A stretch of 64,000 nucleotides of DNA from Rhipidocladum racemiflorum (GCA_036346355.1 CM070588.1:15981914-16045913); one strand, 5' to 3'. Shown: positions 23,436 through 36,047, numbered from the stretch's first letter. Numbers and translations are program-made. The notes: generated by a model from the letters alone, not told the origin.

Positions 23436-26057
23436 GTACAACTTACACAAAGGGTGTAGTTGACCTCCTGAGGTCCCACAGGTACGTTATTAGCAACTTA
23501 GTCAACTAGGTCCGTCCCATTACAGACATGTGGTTGCACGTTAGACCCAGTTCAAAGGCTTGCAAGGTTAAGTCCTTAGGGTGACCAGGGCAAGACTACC
23601 CGAAGAACCAAATCAACATCCCCAATGCCACAACTGGCCCACCTGATTATTCTTGCCACATGCCCCGGTCGAAAAACTATTTATCAAACCCCAGTTGATT
23701 ACCATGCACCACGTGCCATCAACATCACATCATACCTTTCCAAAATAGGTTCAATATATCATTAAGTCAATATTAACATTTGTTTGTCCAAAATCATGTC
23801 ATGAGCACGTAGCAGGTCTAAGCAGTTTACTACAACGGTCTAAAACCCATGTTGGCAAGTTATTAATGTCCAACTAGTAAACCACAACTAGGGTGACAAG
23901 GGGTCATGGCACATATTTAAGTAATCAAGGTGTCATACAGCAAATTGGTATTTATCTAATTCCCCATATTTAAATAAAGTATTTTTCTAATTGAACTAGC
24001 ATGCAATAGGTTAAATCAAAATAGATTTCGAAAATAGGATCAACATGGTCAAAGCACAACTTGCCTTCAAAAAGTACTTGTTCTTGGTCTTGAGTTGGAT
24101 CCTGAGTTAATACTTCTCCTTCGAATCCTTCTGACACTTCAACGTCTACTCGTAAAGCGTGCAAATAGCAAATACACGTATAAACAATAGGCAAAAAGTG
24201 TCCAAACATACAAATAAAATCCATGAACAGAGAGAACATAATTTTATGAATTTTTAGAAACTGGAATCGTTCAAATCGGAGTTAAAATGCAAAAGTTATG
24301 ATTATTTAAAGTTTAAATAATCAATTAAATAATTTTACAGAGAAAAAATTTAGTCCAAAAATTAATTAAAATTCATATTTAGGTAGGTCTCAATTTTATA
24401 CAAATTTAGAAATTTGAATCACTCAAATCGGAGTTGAAACGCAAAAGTTATAAGCGTTTGAAGTTTGAATCAAAATCTGAAATCATTATTTCGAATTAAT
24501 AAATCATTTTCTTTTTTCGGAAATTAATTATTGCGTCAGCCTAGACACGTGTCAGCCTCTGATTGGGCGGCTGACGTCAGCCGGTCCATGGACTCGGTCC
24601 ATGCTCGGCTCGGGTCTACCGTGGACTCGGTCCACGACTCTATGTGTCGGCCGACGGTGGGACCACTCGGGTAGCGTCATTCTTGGCGTCGGCGAGGCTC
24701 ACCGCAGTCTTGGCGACAGGTGGGACCCACCGATGACATCATGGGTGACGTCATGGTGCGGTTGCGGCTAAGCCGCTGACACGCGGGCCCAGCGCGTCAG
24801 TGACCCACACATGTGCGCGTGGGCGCGGCGGCTCGGCTTCCCGGACACGTGGCACGATCGTGTCCGTTGATTTGAAAATCAACGGCCGTGATTAGATCCA
24901 GGGGTTAACACGTTGAAAACTACACGGTGATCGTGGGCCGTTGGATCTTGATCCAACGGTTGAAAACAACCTTAACCCGCAACGTTATCCACGTTACGGA
25001 TGACGTGGCCGATCGTGGGCCGTTGGATCTTGATCCAACGGTCCAGATCTGATATGGGTTCTAAGTGCGAGGGAGAACGTGGGCTTACCACGACCGTGCG
25101 ATCCTGATCGGACGGCTGTCCGAGCTCGATGACGGCGATGGCACGCGGCGGCGCTAGCTTGGTCGGGGATGAAGACGATGACCACGGCCTCGGCGTTTCG
25201 GGCGCGCTCCGGCGAGGTGAGTTGTCCCTACGGGTGCGCCTGGCTTCGGGGGTTCCGGATCCGGTCTTGGACGCGGCGGAGGACGGCGGGCGTCGGCGGA
25301 AAACGGCTAGAACATGGCGGCTTCCCTCAAACTTCGCGAGCGATTCCGCGGACCTCGGCCGAGGCTTGGTGAGCTAGAAGGCGATGGCTGCGCGAGGTCA
25401 AGGCGGTCCTCGAGGTGCAACCCGGGCATTAAATACCCTCGGCGTCCGTGCGGAAAACGGAAACCTAGACCCACACGGCGGCGGGCGCGGCGGCGGAGTC
25501 CGGCTCGGATCCGGCGGGTACGACGACGGTCGACCGTCCACGTGGCACGATCAACGGCCACGATCGCACGGTCGAAACCGGATCCGGCCCGGTCTCAGCT
25601 CGAACCGACGCGATCCAATCCAGACCGTTGGATCTCGATCCAACGGTCAGGATCAACTTGGGTTAGGGTTGGGTTCGACCGACTCGGCTGGCTCGGGTCG
25701 AACTCGAGTCTGACTCGGGTGCGGCTCGGTCGGATGAACAGTACAAACCCACTTGCATTTTCCAGCGATTTTAATATTTAATATAATTCCCAGTAATTCA
25801 TTTAATTCATTAAAAATAGCAAAAGACTCAGAAAAATTCCAGAAAAATTCTGGAAAATACTATAGGGTATTTGGGACTCAAATAAAATATTTCCAACAAA
25901 ATTTTATTTGCAAAATTAAATTCTTTAATTATTTTAAAATGGAATAAATTCCAATAAATTCCAAATAAATCCAAATAAATTCCAGAAAATTCCAAAAATT
26001 CACCAAAGTGCCAAATCACACATGAATGTAAGAAAAGCAAATTTTTGGGGTGTTACA
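23436..26057 (-). repeat. Solo LTR F, 5' segment
   Basis: On the minus strand it begins TGTAACACCCC at 26057. It holds an AT-rich U3-like start, a GC-rich centre (24540-25740) with three copies of a 22-base palindrome, and a part homologous to LTR E (near 24030-24090, 'aagttgtgctttgaccatgt' in reverse; near 23580, 'taagtccttagg'). Open frames in the GC-rich part are by-products of composition. There is no gene in it. Confidence 0.85.
24938..25646. repeat. Three 22-base palindromes in LTR F
   Basis: Copies at 24938-24959, 25020-25041 and 25625-25646 have ten-base arms (CCGTTGGATC and GATCCAACGG) around a TT or TC centre. The first two share further flanking sequence (GATCGTGGG on the left), so they arose by local duplication. 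A related shorter palindrome, CGTTGATTTGAAAATCAACG, lies at about 24867. Each can fold into a perfect hairpin. Confidence 0.9.
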
Positions 26058-26062
26058 CTGGT

Positions 26063-27139
26063 CGCCTAAGGACTTAACCTTGCAAGCCTCTGAACTGAGT
26101 CAATCATGCAACCACATGTCTGGAATGGGACGGACCTAGTTGATTAAATCGCTAATAACTTGCTTGTGGTACCTCGGGATGTCAACTACATCTTTTGTGT
26201 AGCTTGAAGGGGGAGCTTACCAGGGCTGCGGCATGGTAACCATCCAACGGTATGTCGGTCCCATACTTCGCCTTAGCTAAGGGAAGGGATGGTGTAGGGC
26301 AAAAACCGGAGAGGTCCACTTGTGTAGTTAGAGGCTTCCGAAAGACTTTGTTATTATCGCTCAATCGCATACTCTTGTATGGCGATTCACGGCTGACGTG
26401 ATGAGTTGATTGTATCTTGTGGGTAAAGTGTATAACCTCTGCAGAGTGTAAAACCTATTCGAATAGCCGAGTCCGCTGTGATCGACAATGCTCGGGATTA
26501 CAATAAGGGTTAGCTTTTCATGAAAATGAACTTGGGTTTGGAGGCAGTTTGCCTGTGGAAAAGTGATAACTGTTTAAGGATGTGGAATGGTTTACTTGTG
26601 AAACAGCTGTGAAATTATTACTATTGTTATCTGTTTTACCGCTTTACAATCTATTATGAATATTTGTGAATGCTGTTTATTGCAAAATAACCCCTTCAGC
26701 CTGTCAGTTGGAATAAGCCATGCATATAGTTATTAGACTTGCATTCTGTGCATGACTTGCTGAGTGCTTTATGTACTCACCCCTTGCAAACAAACAATCA
26801 CCAATGAGCAAAAGTCTACATCGTCGAAGAAGAAGAAGTTCTGTGAGAAGGCGATTATCTAGGAGTCGAACCCTGTCAGTTGCCTGTGGCGTATTGATGG
26901 GATTCACCAATGTTCTTCGTTCCACTTCTGCTTATTTGGAGTTGAAGCCGTCAAGGCCTCACAAATGTAAGGTTGACCTTAAGGTCGTTCAATAGTTTAT
27001 ATTCTATATTTGTGTTATTTCTCTTTTCCACTGTGTATGATTGTGATATTCATCTATGTTGAGACTGTGTGCACTAGCGTGATCCTGAACTAGTGCTGAA
27101 TACACAGAGGGTTTAGATTTGCACATTCGGGTCCCGACA
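26063..27139 (+). repeat. 5' LTR of E1, second part
   Basis: This continues the LTR broken at 8581 and matches 33424-34507 of the 3' LTR. It includes the hairpin TGAGT...ACTCA (26761-26779) and ends GGTCCCGACA at 27139, next to the primer binding site. Confidence 0.9.
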
Positions 27140-27143
27140 GAGG

Positions 27144-27156
27144 TGGTATCAGAGCC
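27144..27156 (+). other. Primer binding site of E1
   Basis: TGGTATCAGAGCC matches the complement of the 3' end of initiator-Met tRNA and starts four bases after the LTR end. It marks the start of E1's interior. Confidence 0.9.
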
Positions 27157-27764
27157 ATACTGACTGTAGGTCTTGACCCTAGATAGATTGGCTGTCTTTA
27201 GGAGCTTCAAAATTATTTTCTAAAGAGAAAATTTAACTTGAAGGAATAATACATTCTTGACTTATCTTATTCTTCCATTCTTTCCCCGTTTGCTGAAATT
27301 TCTATCCTTCCCTTCGATTTAAATGGAAATCTTACCTGAGTTGTTCCGAATAGTTAACGATGTTTCACACTTAAGGAGAAAGTATTGGATGTCGCCGCCA
27401 ACCCTGAAGATCGTGAAGTAAGAAATCATCGAGCTCAAAGAGAAGTTGATCGATGAAGTGTTCCAGAAGCTTGAAGAACTAGTGCTTAGTAGTAAGTTGA
27501 GACTCATGTGTGAGAGTCGCATCTCTTAAGATATGAATGTTACCCTTTTAGACGCTAGATTATTGTGTGCTTAGGGATTTGGGTCTTCATTGATTGCTGA
27601 GTGTGCAGTATGTGTTGCAAAGCTTTTAGGCTTAGATAAGTAACCATACCAATTTCTTAATAATGTTTGTATAAGTTTTTGCGTTAAACCTGTTCCCCTG
27701 CACTAGGATTCTTGAACCTCATCTATGCTTTTCCCTCTTACCTAAACCCTGGAGTGGTCAGCAG

Positions 27765-29512
27765 ATGGAAAGGACCAACTACAGCAGTGACTTCGAGGCA
27801 GTTCAAGTCAGTTCAGTTGCTACTGCCGGTGTTAGTGTTAAAGCAGATTGTGACCAACAGCTGTTCCCTGCACCAATCGTGACAATTCGACACTTGGGTC
27901 AGTTTGTAATCGCCCAAACTCAGCTCATGCAGATGATGGTGCAACGGATGCATGTTATCAGTGCTAAAATCAATCCCTCCTCAACTGAAGTCGCAACCTC
28001 CTGTTCATAGTCAAAGTTTGCCTTGTTCATGAAGACCAAACCACCCATGTTTGATGGATCAGCCACTCTCAAAGACGCAGAAACATGGCTTTGTGTCATA
28101 GAAGAGAAGCTAGCTTTGGTGTAATGTGAAGATGAAGAGAAGGTCCCCTATGCTACTTGCCAGTTAAAAGGAGATGCATTAGTCTGGAGGAAAGGTTTCT
28201 ACGCCACCTCGGAAGATGGACATATTATCACTTGATTGGAAATTGCCACTGCCCTTCGTCAGTTTGTTGCGTCATCAAATGACAGTGTGACTACGACAAG
28301 TTCAGAGATGTGTACAACCCCTGCACCCAATACCATACCGAGACGTTGTTCTTTGAAGTGTTGTCAACCATACAAATCAGAAGACCGTGCACGCATCCGA
28401 TGTGGAGAAATAGGACACATTGCTGATGAACAGGTAATCAATTGTTCCAACTGTGAAGGAAGCCATTTACCCAGAGAATATCCTATGTGCAACATCACAT
28501 GCTATCTTTGCGAAGGCCGTGATCACTGCCCATCTCAATTTTCCCTGGATTCAGTAGTGACCGCTGTGATTCGGCATCAGCGAGAGAATTTTCGAGCTGT
28601 CATTGCTCAAGAGTTAGCAAAAAGAGAAGGATTGTCATCCGCACCAGCTGTGCCACGTGAAGAAATGAAGAAGAAACATGTCACAACCCTATCCATCTAC
28701 CTCAGGGAATTAGTAATACTTGATCACCATGGAATTGTTTCTTGTGTGATAAATGAGGTCATTGGCCTAGAGAATGCCCCACGAACCCGACACGATGACC
28801 CAAACGTTTATGTTACAACTGTGGCGAGTCAGGTCATTTGTCAAGGAATGCCACAGAAAGATCAAGCAATTTCGAAAGCCATGATCATCCCAGAAATTAC
28901 ATCAGTAAAGATTATAACACAGAAAGTGAGTGGTAAGGCTATGGAAGCAACTTGCTTAAGGAGCCAGTTGAAGCAAGAGGAATTGGTTAACAAAACCCCT
29001 GATCCAGAAGATGAATGCAAGGAACTGGAAGATCGCCGCAAGCGTCAAAAAGTTTGTCAAGAAGGACCACCGCAACAGCGAATGAGGAGTGCCCCTCAAC
29101 AACTCAGTTGCCATACTGCTCAGACTTCGTTCGAGACACCTTCACCTGTGCTTTGCCCCAATAGTCAGAATTTTCATAACACCAACCTAGTGAAAAGTTC
29201 TCAAGGAAGAAGCCTGCTCTCTAGAGTTTGCTATGCCTGTCATCAGCCAGGATATTTTTCTAACCGCTGCCTTAGAAGAAAGTGATCACTACCGATCGCA
29301 TCGATCTCAGCTCTACCCCTACCATGATTAGTGCCATGTCATGTGGAAGCCAGCAGATGTCACTTAAGTGTTTCTTCAGATGCAATGAGCCGGGACACTT
29401 GCTAATAGTTGTCCTAGGAGAAAAGGTATTATACCTGCCCACTTCAATCCTAGTCCTACCCCTACCGAGACACTTGCGTCAGAAACTGAATTGTGAAGGA
29501 TTATTCAGTTGA
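27765..29512 (+). pseudogene. gag: E1 gag with zinc-knuckle array (broken)
   Basis: The reading starts MERTNYSSDF at 27765. After a stop at 28008 the same gag continues near 28020-28230 with KPPMFDGSATLKDAETWL and a C-terminal capsid motif GDALVWRK, with stops inside. From 28236 to 29285 there is one long frame (349 residues). Zinc-knuckle relics occur in order: RIRCGEIGHIADE (first Cys lost), CSNCEGSHLPREY (last Cys to Tyr), CYLCEGRDHCPSQF (last Cys lost), CFLCDK-stop-GHWPREC near 28740 (another frame), CYNCGESGHLSRN near 28810 (another frame), CYACHQPGYFSNRC near 29230, and a CxxxCNEPGH form near 29372. Gag packages element RNA. No protease, reverse transcriptase or integrase follows, so E1 is gag-only and non-autonomous. 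Confidence 0.75.
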
Positions 29513-30024
29513 TACAAAGTTTCAGTCAATGCTAAAGAATCAAGCCGACAAAGGTAGTGCCAGACCAACCAGAATGCTATCCAAGTCTTGTTGAAGACCG
29601 CGTAATTGCATATAAGCTTTGTTGTCAGATACAGCTTGTCCAATTTCTACTAGAAGCCGAAAATCAAGTGTTCAGGAACAGAAGCAAGGAGCCTATCAAT
29701 GGAGTTGCCAGAAACGTCAGTATGAGTGCATGAGATGTTCAAGATTCTCCGACAAAGAAGGTATCAAGATTATCCGCAGAAGAAGTGCATTGTGCCCGAA
29801 AAGCAGACACAGTTGGAGTCAGTGGACTTGTTAGAGGATCTCATCTGCAAGGAGCAGCCTGCAAAATTTTGGATGTTACCAAGCGTTTGTTTGTGTTTAC
29901 CCCTCGCCCAAAGGTGCAGTTGCTTGGAAGTTCGAGGAAGCTCAAGAGTTGAGTCCCCCTGAACCTAATCTATAGTCAGCCCTGAATCACGGGGACGAGA
30001 TTCCGTTAAGGGGGGGGGGAGATT
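29513..30024 (+). other. E1 3' internal tail and polypurine tract
   Basis: Short decayed frames follow gag with no recognisable domain. A 'cacggggacgagattccgtta' block ends in a G-rich polypurine tract (about 30007-30022), immediately before the 3' LTR. A similar 'gaggcgagattcctttaagggg' arrangement precedes the 3' LTR of element B. Confidence 0.8.
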
Positions 30025-33000
30025 TGTAACTTCCCAAAATTTGGGTTTTCAAAAAATTTTGGTTTAGTTTAGCTTCCCGAAAATTTCCGTCGATTTTCTC
30101 GCGTTTATAAAGCTTGGTTTGAATTTTCTAGAAAGCTAAAACAATTTAATTTGATTATTCTAAACCTCAAATAAAATTTATTTAATTTTATTTGGATTCC
30201 TTGTGCTTCAAGAAGTTCTTCTGTAATTTTTGAGATTTTTCGGAGCTCGTTTGCTATTTATTGGATTTATTCGGAATCGATTTGTATTAAGCCTTTTATT
30301 AAAATTAATTAATTATTTGGAAAAGTTTATATAAAGTTTTGTTGAAAATATTTTATTTGAGTTCAAAATGTCTCAAAATATTTTCTAGAATTTTTCTGGT
30401 ATTTTTATTGCCTCAAATGATTTAATTGGAATTTCTGGAATTAAATTAATTGGAAAATCCGAATTTTGCTTTGGGCCAAATTCCTTCTCTCTCCTCCTGT
30501 CAGCCCACAATGCCAGCCGGGCCGCCTCCTCCAAGCGTGCGCCGCCTTGGGCCTCCCCATACCGCTCACCGGTCACCCCACTGGCCGCGCGCCACCTCTG
30601 GCCTGGCCCGCCTCCTCCGCCGCTTCGCCCTTGTGGCAAAGCCGAGCCTCATGAAGGCCAAGACCAAGATGGGCCAAAGCCGCCACGCTGGCGCGATGGT
30701 GGAGCCACGTCGCCCCCGGGTCCGATTTGCCCGCCAAGTGTTCGTTTAAATGCCCAAACCGACCCAAACACCTCCAAACGCGTCCAAACTTGATTTTTCT
30801 TGACCTAGCCGCCACCCCAACTCAGTATAGCCCTCCCATGATCTCTCCCACGCATCTTCAATCTCCGGATCTCCCCCAAACCCGAGAAATCCATCCCATG
30901 TCCTCCGGATGTTGCCCAATGTCGGCCGAAATTTGGAGCCGCGTCCCAGGCAGCTCGTCCACTCTTTTCGTGATCCATCCTCGCCATGGTGTGCCACAAG
31001 GTACCATCTGCTTTTTGTCCAAAATTCAGCCAATTTGGCCAACGGGATCAAAAGTTATGGCCGTTTCAATCTCGAATCTTGCCGAGGCCATAACTCCCTC
31101 AATTTTTCGAGTTTGACCGTGATATTTTTTGTGTAGACTTCTGGGGATATCCTCTACGTGATGAACATCTTGCCTCATGGTTTTGCCCTCTGGATTTGGC
31201 GCAGAAAAATAATCTCTCCGATCAGACTGCGTTTCACACAGCGGCAAACTTCCTCGCGCGTTCCCCGCTGTTCCAGAAGGTATTTCTTCAAGCCAACTGT
31301 GTTACAGTGTGCCTCTTGGTCCCATCTAGCTCTCGGTCAAATTTTGTTAAGTTCCGATCATTATGCTAGAAGTTATGACCGTCCAAAGTTTAGATCCGAA
31401 ACCCGTTATTCGGCAGTTTGTGATTAATCCGGAGGGGCGCTGCAAAATCCGCCTATACCGTTGAGTTCGTCTCGCCGCACTCTTTGCAGTAGACATTCTC
31501 CCTTTGCCATCCCATCCTCCGGAAATTTTTTATATATATTTAGGCCACCATTTAGCCGTCGCCGCGCGCCGCCTTTTGACGCCGGCTATTTTAGCTCGCT
31601 CCGGCCATGTTATCGCGTCCGGTGGATCATCATGTACTGTTTTGGTCCATCCTTAAAGTTCCTTTGCTCTCCGTTTGATGTCGAACCCGATTCCGGCCTA
31701 AAACCGTCGTTTTCGGCTTAACACATTGCTGCTAGTTCGCGTTTCGGTTAGCCATCCTGGGTAGCGTTTTGTCACGGCCATGTCGTTGCACCGACGGTCG
31801 CTACCTTGTTTCATGAGTATCCTGTCATTGTTTAACATCTGCCGTTAACGTTCACCGTTAACGTTTTGCCGTTAACGTTCACCGTTAATGTTTTGCCGTT
31901 AACGCTCTGCCGTTAACGCTCCTTCGTTAACGTTTTGCCGTTAACGCTCCATTGTTAACACTTCGCCGTTAACGTTCCACCGTTAACGTTCGATCGTTAA
32001 TGTTTCATCGTTAACACTTGACTCTCACCGCTTCATTGTCATCGCATGCGTGCATTCATGCAAGAGCCCTAGTGCGATGTCCTCATCTTCTCTATCATCA
32101 ATATGTGAGCCTAGTCTCATCGTCATGTCATCTTCAAAGCCGAATCAAAACCCCAACCTAAGACCGGTTCGATGAACTAAGTTCACCGTGAGCCGCGTTG
32201 ATATCTTTGCAATCTTCCCCGTTGTTTCAATCGTGGGACGACACTTGTCTTGTCTTATCCCTGAAAACCTAATCTAACAATAACCTAGACTTTGTTCGTG
32301 GACTTGGTCGATAGACCATTGGCCATGTGTCTTACCCTTGTGCCCGATCTAATCTATCCGTCTCTCTTTTGTTTGACTGTGTCCGTTCGGTCATCAAAAG
32401 TCAACTTCGAGAATCAGTTTAGTTCATTGTGAACTAACATATCCTTATGGATCCGATCTATAGATTGAGAGCCCATATGTCGCTATCTGTTCAATCAAGA
32501 TAATTACTTCGGAAGAGATATTCTTCGGAATATTATTCTTTCTTTCCCAGTTATTAATCTTTCCCTTTTCGGTGTCCTTCTGAAAGCCCGTCCTCTCTTG
32601 TCCAATCTTCGATCCAATCCTTTCAAGTTCCTAATCGTATCCCAGCTGATGTGCCCAATGCTGTTCGTTCTTAATTTGGAGTTTATTTGAATTGTCTTTT
32701 GAGTTTTGTTGTATTTGTGTTTTTTTATCGCTAGACGTGTCGTCCGGAAGTCGTTCAAACGAGCTGAGGATAGAGAAAGTGGAAGTTGAAGCTCGAGGAT
32801 CGAGGATCAAGGATAAAGAGTAAAGGACAGTAAAGTTTGCAAGGGCCATGCAAGTTGTGCTTTGACCATGTTGATCCCCTTTTCGAAAATTATGTTGTTT
32901 TAAATTATTGCATGCTAGTTGCATATAAACTGATTTCAATTAATTTGGGATTAGATATTTAACCTACTTGTTATTACCACCTTGTCTATAATAGTTGTAC

Positions 33001-34507
33001 GCCATGATTCATTTGTCACCCTGGGATTGTTGATTAATAGTTGGTAGCTAAATACTTTGCCGACATGGGTTAGTTAGACCGTCAGTAGCTGCTTAGTCCT
33101 GCAACGTACCTTTGACATCATTTTGGAAATACAAAAGCTCAATGTTGATTAATTGAATATGCAATGTATTTTGGAATGGTGTGATGTATTGCCGACACGA
33201 TGAAGTTGATATGCCGAGGCCTTCGTGCTTCTTCAAGGATGTTGAGTTGTTGTTAGCATTGTGTTGCGCAATAATCAACTGGGGTGATAAAATGATTTAG
33301 ACTCGGGCAAGTGGCAAGAAGTATGGTGGGCCAGCTTGGCAGTTGGGAATGTTTGAAACATGATATATGTATGAGTGTAGGTGAGTTGGATTTCTTTGAG
33401 AGTATTGATGGAAGTCTTGCCTTGGTCGCCTAAGGACTTAACCTTGCAAGCCTTTGAACTGAGTCAATAATGCAACCACATGTTCGGAATGGGACGGACC
33501 TAGTTGATTAAGTCGCTAATAACTTGCTTGTGGTACCTCGGGATGTCAACTACATCTTTTGTGTAGCTTGAAGGGGGAGCTTACCAGGGCTGCGGCATGG
33601 TAACCATCCAACGGTATGTCGGTCCCATACTTCGCCTTAGCTAAGGGAAGGGATGGTGTAGGGCAAAAACCGGAGAGGTCCACTTGTGTAGTTAGAGGCT
33701 TCCGAAAGACTTTGTTATTATCGCTCAATCGCATACTCTTGTATGGCGATTCACGGCTGACGTGATGAGTTGATTGTATCTTGTGGGTAAAGTGTATAAC
33801 CTCTGCAGAGTGTAAAACCTATTCGAATAGCCGAGTCCGCGGTACTGGACAATGCTCGGGGATTACAGTCAAGGGTTAGCTTTTCATGAAAATGAACTTG
33901 GGTTTGGAGGCAGTTTGCCTGTGGAAAAGTGATAACTGTTTAAGGATGTGGAATGGTTTACTTGTGAAACAACTGTGAAATTATTACTATTGTTATCTGT
34001 TTTACCGCTTTACAATCTATTATGAATATTTGTGAATGTTGTTTATTGCAAAATAACCCCTTCAGCCTGTCATTTGGAATAAGCCATGCATATAGTTATT
34101 AGACTTGCATTCTGTGCATGACTTGCTGAGTGCTTTATGTACTCACCCCTTGCAAACAAACAATCACCAGTGAGCAAAAGTCTACATCGTCGAAGAAGAA
34201 GAAGTTCTGTGAGAAGGCGATTATCTAGGAGTCGAACCACTCGCCGCTTGCCTGTGGCGTATTGATGGGATTCACCGATGTTCTTCGTTCCGCTGCTGCT
34301 TATTTGGAGTTGAAGCCGTCAAGGCCTCACAAATGTAAGGTTGACCTTAAGGTCGTTCAATAGTTTATATTCTATATTTGTGTTATTTCTCTTTTCCGCT
34401 GTGTATGATTGTGATATTCATCTATGTTGAGACTGTGTGCACTAGCGTGATCCTGGACTAGTGCTGAATACACAGAGGGTCCGGATTTGCACATTCGGGT
34501 CCCGACA
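30025..34507 (+). repeat. 3' LTR of E1 (4.48 kb)
   Basis: It runs from TGTAACTTCCC to GGGTCCCGACA and is unusually long. It includes an AT-rich U3, a GC-rich leader (30490-31000), and a donor-like CACAAG|GTACCATC at 31001. An acceptor-like TTTTATCGCTAG lies at 32734, giving a possible 1.7-kb leader intron. The minisatellite is at 31840-32018 and the hairpin at 34127-34145. Homology to 6492-8581 and 26063-27139 establishes it as the second LTR. Confidence 0.92.
31840..32018 (+). repeat. GTTAAC minisatellite, 3' LTR copy
   Basis: This is the counterpart of 6981-7170: imperfect units of about 15 bases with CCGTTAACGTT cores. The unit series differs from the other LTR while the flanks align almost without gaps. 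Confidence 0.9.
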
Positions 34508-35290
34508 ACTTCCCGCCTGGTAGTTTAGTACGTCCCGCCTGGTAGTTTAGCACATCTCGCCTAGCAGTTTTGCATGTCTCGCGTGGTAGATTAGCACATC
34601 GCACCGTGCGATGACGCCAAGCGTGCCGTCATCCCGCGCCAGGCCCACGTGTAAGTGTCTAGTGGTCTAGTGGACAGAGTCCACCGTAGACCCGAACCAA
34701 CCCTTGGACCCAGTCCATGCGCTCGAGCTGATGTGATTTCCCCCGATTGGTGCACGTGTTGGCCGACGCAGCAGTGACATCATTAAACCAATTTTCCAGT
34801 TGAAAAATAATTCAATTAATTCGGATTTTTCTTTTATTTGTATTTTCAAACTTTGAATTGCTATAACTTTTGCGTTTTAACTCCGATTGAGGCGATTCCA
34901 ATTTCTAAAAATTTATAAAATTGAGATCTATTTAATGGTGGATTTTATTTAATTTTTGGACTTGAGTTGCTCTATTTTTTTGGTTATGTATTGTTATTTT
35001 ATTTCTTCCGCGTAGACGTTGAATTGCCCGAAGGCTTTGAATGAGAGGTCTTGACTAAAGAACAAGTACAGGAACGAGACCTTTTCCATGACAAGTTGTG
35101 CTTTGATCATATTGATGTTATTTTGTTAAAACTATGTTGATTTAAATTATTGCATGCTAGTTTAAGTAAAATGCTTTTAATTAATTCTAGGAATAGTTAT
35201 GCGACCTATTTGATGTATGCCACCTTGTCTATGATAATTGTATGCCATGATTTATTTGTCACCCAAGATTATGGAATATTAGTTGGACAT
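34508..35290 (+). repeat. F-like LTR fragment H
   Basis: This is homologous to the reverse complement of 24090-24660 in LTR F. Shared blocks are 'gagtccaccgtagacccga', 'ataacttttgcgttttaactcc', 'gtagacgttgaa' and 'caagttgtgctttga'. It starts at the end of E1 and is cut at 35290 by the LTR of C. It therefore looks like the host sequence into which E1 and C inserted. An acceptor-like 'cttccgcgtag' lies at 35015. Confidence 0.75.
34511..34598 (+). repeat. 22-base tandem repeat, four units
   Basis: Units start at 34511, 34533, 34555 and 34577 with the pattern TCYCGCCTGGTAGTTTAGCACA and small variations. The array lies in the F-like LTR fragment immediately after the end of E1. Confidence 0.9.
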
Positions 35291-36041
35291 TGTTAGCACC
35301 CAAATTTGACTGACCGAGACAGGTACAATCTTGATATGAGTCGGAGAAAAGAGACGCGAACCAGGCCGACAACAGGTGATGGAACAAGACAATCAGGAAG
35401 ATACAATCGTGTGAAGAATAGAAGGAAAGGCCAGAGCCAATACGACTCGGACCCCATACGGTTACGATCAAGATGGAAGGCCGAACATGAGGCTGGTATG
35501 ATTATGAAGAGACCATGACGGATACGATTGAAGCCACCGAACTATAAATAGAGGATGGCGTGCTACGTCAAAGAGGACATCAAAAACACAACCAATCTAT
35601 CAATTATTTCTACTTTACTCTCGTCGCATTAGGAGTAGCCATCGTAGTTCTGTAATCTTTCTTCTGTAATACACTTTGATCAATACAAGTTGCGCATCGC
35701 CAGTTGTTGATCTTTGCTGCGTTACACCCTACCAAGCCCTAGTTTCTTCTCGATCTTGCTACGCATCGCCTTTTTCGGGGGAAGTAATCTTTTATCCCAT
35801 CTGATCAATTCGGAAGGGTTGATTAGATCCATTGAGTCATCCTGATCTACGCTGGTTCATCCCGAGTCGGTTAGGATTGTCTAACTACCAAATCTCATAT
35901 CGTTCTTCTGAACGATCACATCGGGAGATACGTCTCTTGCCGATTGCGTGATCAAATCGGCTGGCATACCCGCAAATCTGAACACGGTGTTCTCGTGTGT
36001 TGGCTGCGATTGACCTGTCGTCAAGTTTTTCGACGCCAACA
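35291..36041 (+). repeat. 5' LTR of Tat-like element C
   Basis: It runs from TGTTAGCACCC to CGACGCCAACA, 751 bases. The promoter TATAAATA is at 35543-35550 in the context 'ccgaactataaatagagg'. The downstream 'gtaatctttcttctgtaatac' stretch is typical of the R region of plant LTRs. The primer site follows directly. The target duplication should be GACAT (35286-35290), but the other end of C lies beyond the window. Confidence 0.85.
35543..35550 (+). promoter_or_regulatory. TATA box in LTR C
   Basis: TATAAATA followed by GAGG is a canonical plant TATA context in the LTR of C. The expected transcription start is about 30 bases downstream, near 35575-35582. Confidence 0.7.
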
Positions 36042-36047
36042 CACTTT

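Larger units (their letters stand above)
8582..26057 (-). mobile_element. Solo LTR F, interrupted by a CACTA element and D1
   Basis: Read on the minus strand it starts TGTAACACCCC at 26057 and ends GGGGTCCCAACA at 8582. Flanking duplications are CTGGT (8577-8581 and 26058-26062). After removing the CACTA element (9064-13596, plus one CAA) and D1 (14029-23430, plus one CCCCC), about 3.5 kb of LTR remains with no internal region, so it is a solo LTR. Its second half is homologous to LTR E: the 'tccttaggg' block, the 'ctctgcagaggtta' block, and the end next to the primer site. Its first half differs. Confidence 0.85.

Noticed and set aside
25314..25781. 155-residue arginine-rich frame
   Set aside because: It sits in the GC-rich part of solo LTR F across palindromic repeats. 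There is no domain and antisense frames are equally long.
8582..26057. Reading F as a full-length element
   Set aside because: After removing the CACTA element and D1 only LTR-like sequence remains, with no primer site, gag or pol. A solo LTR fits better.
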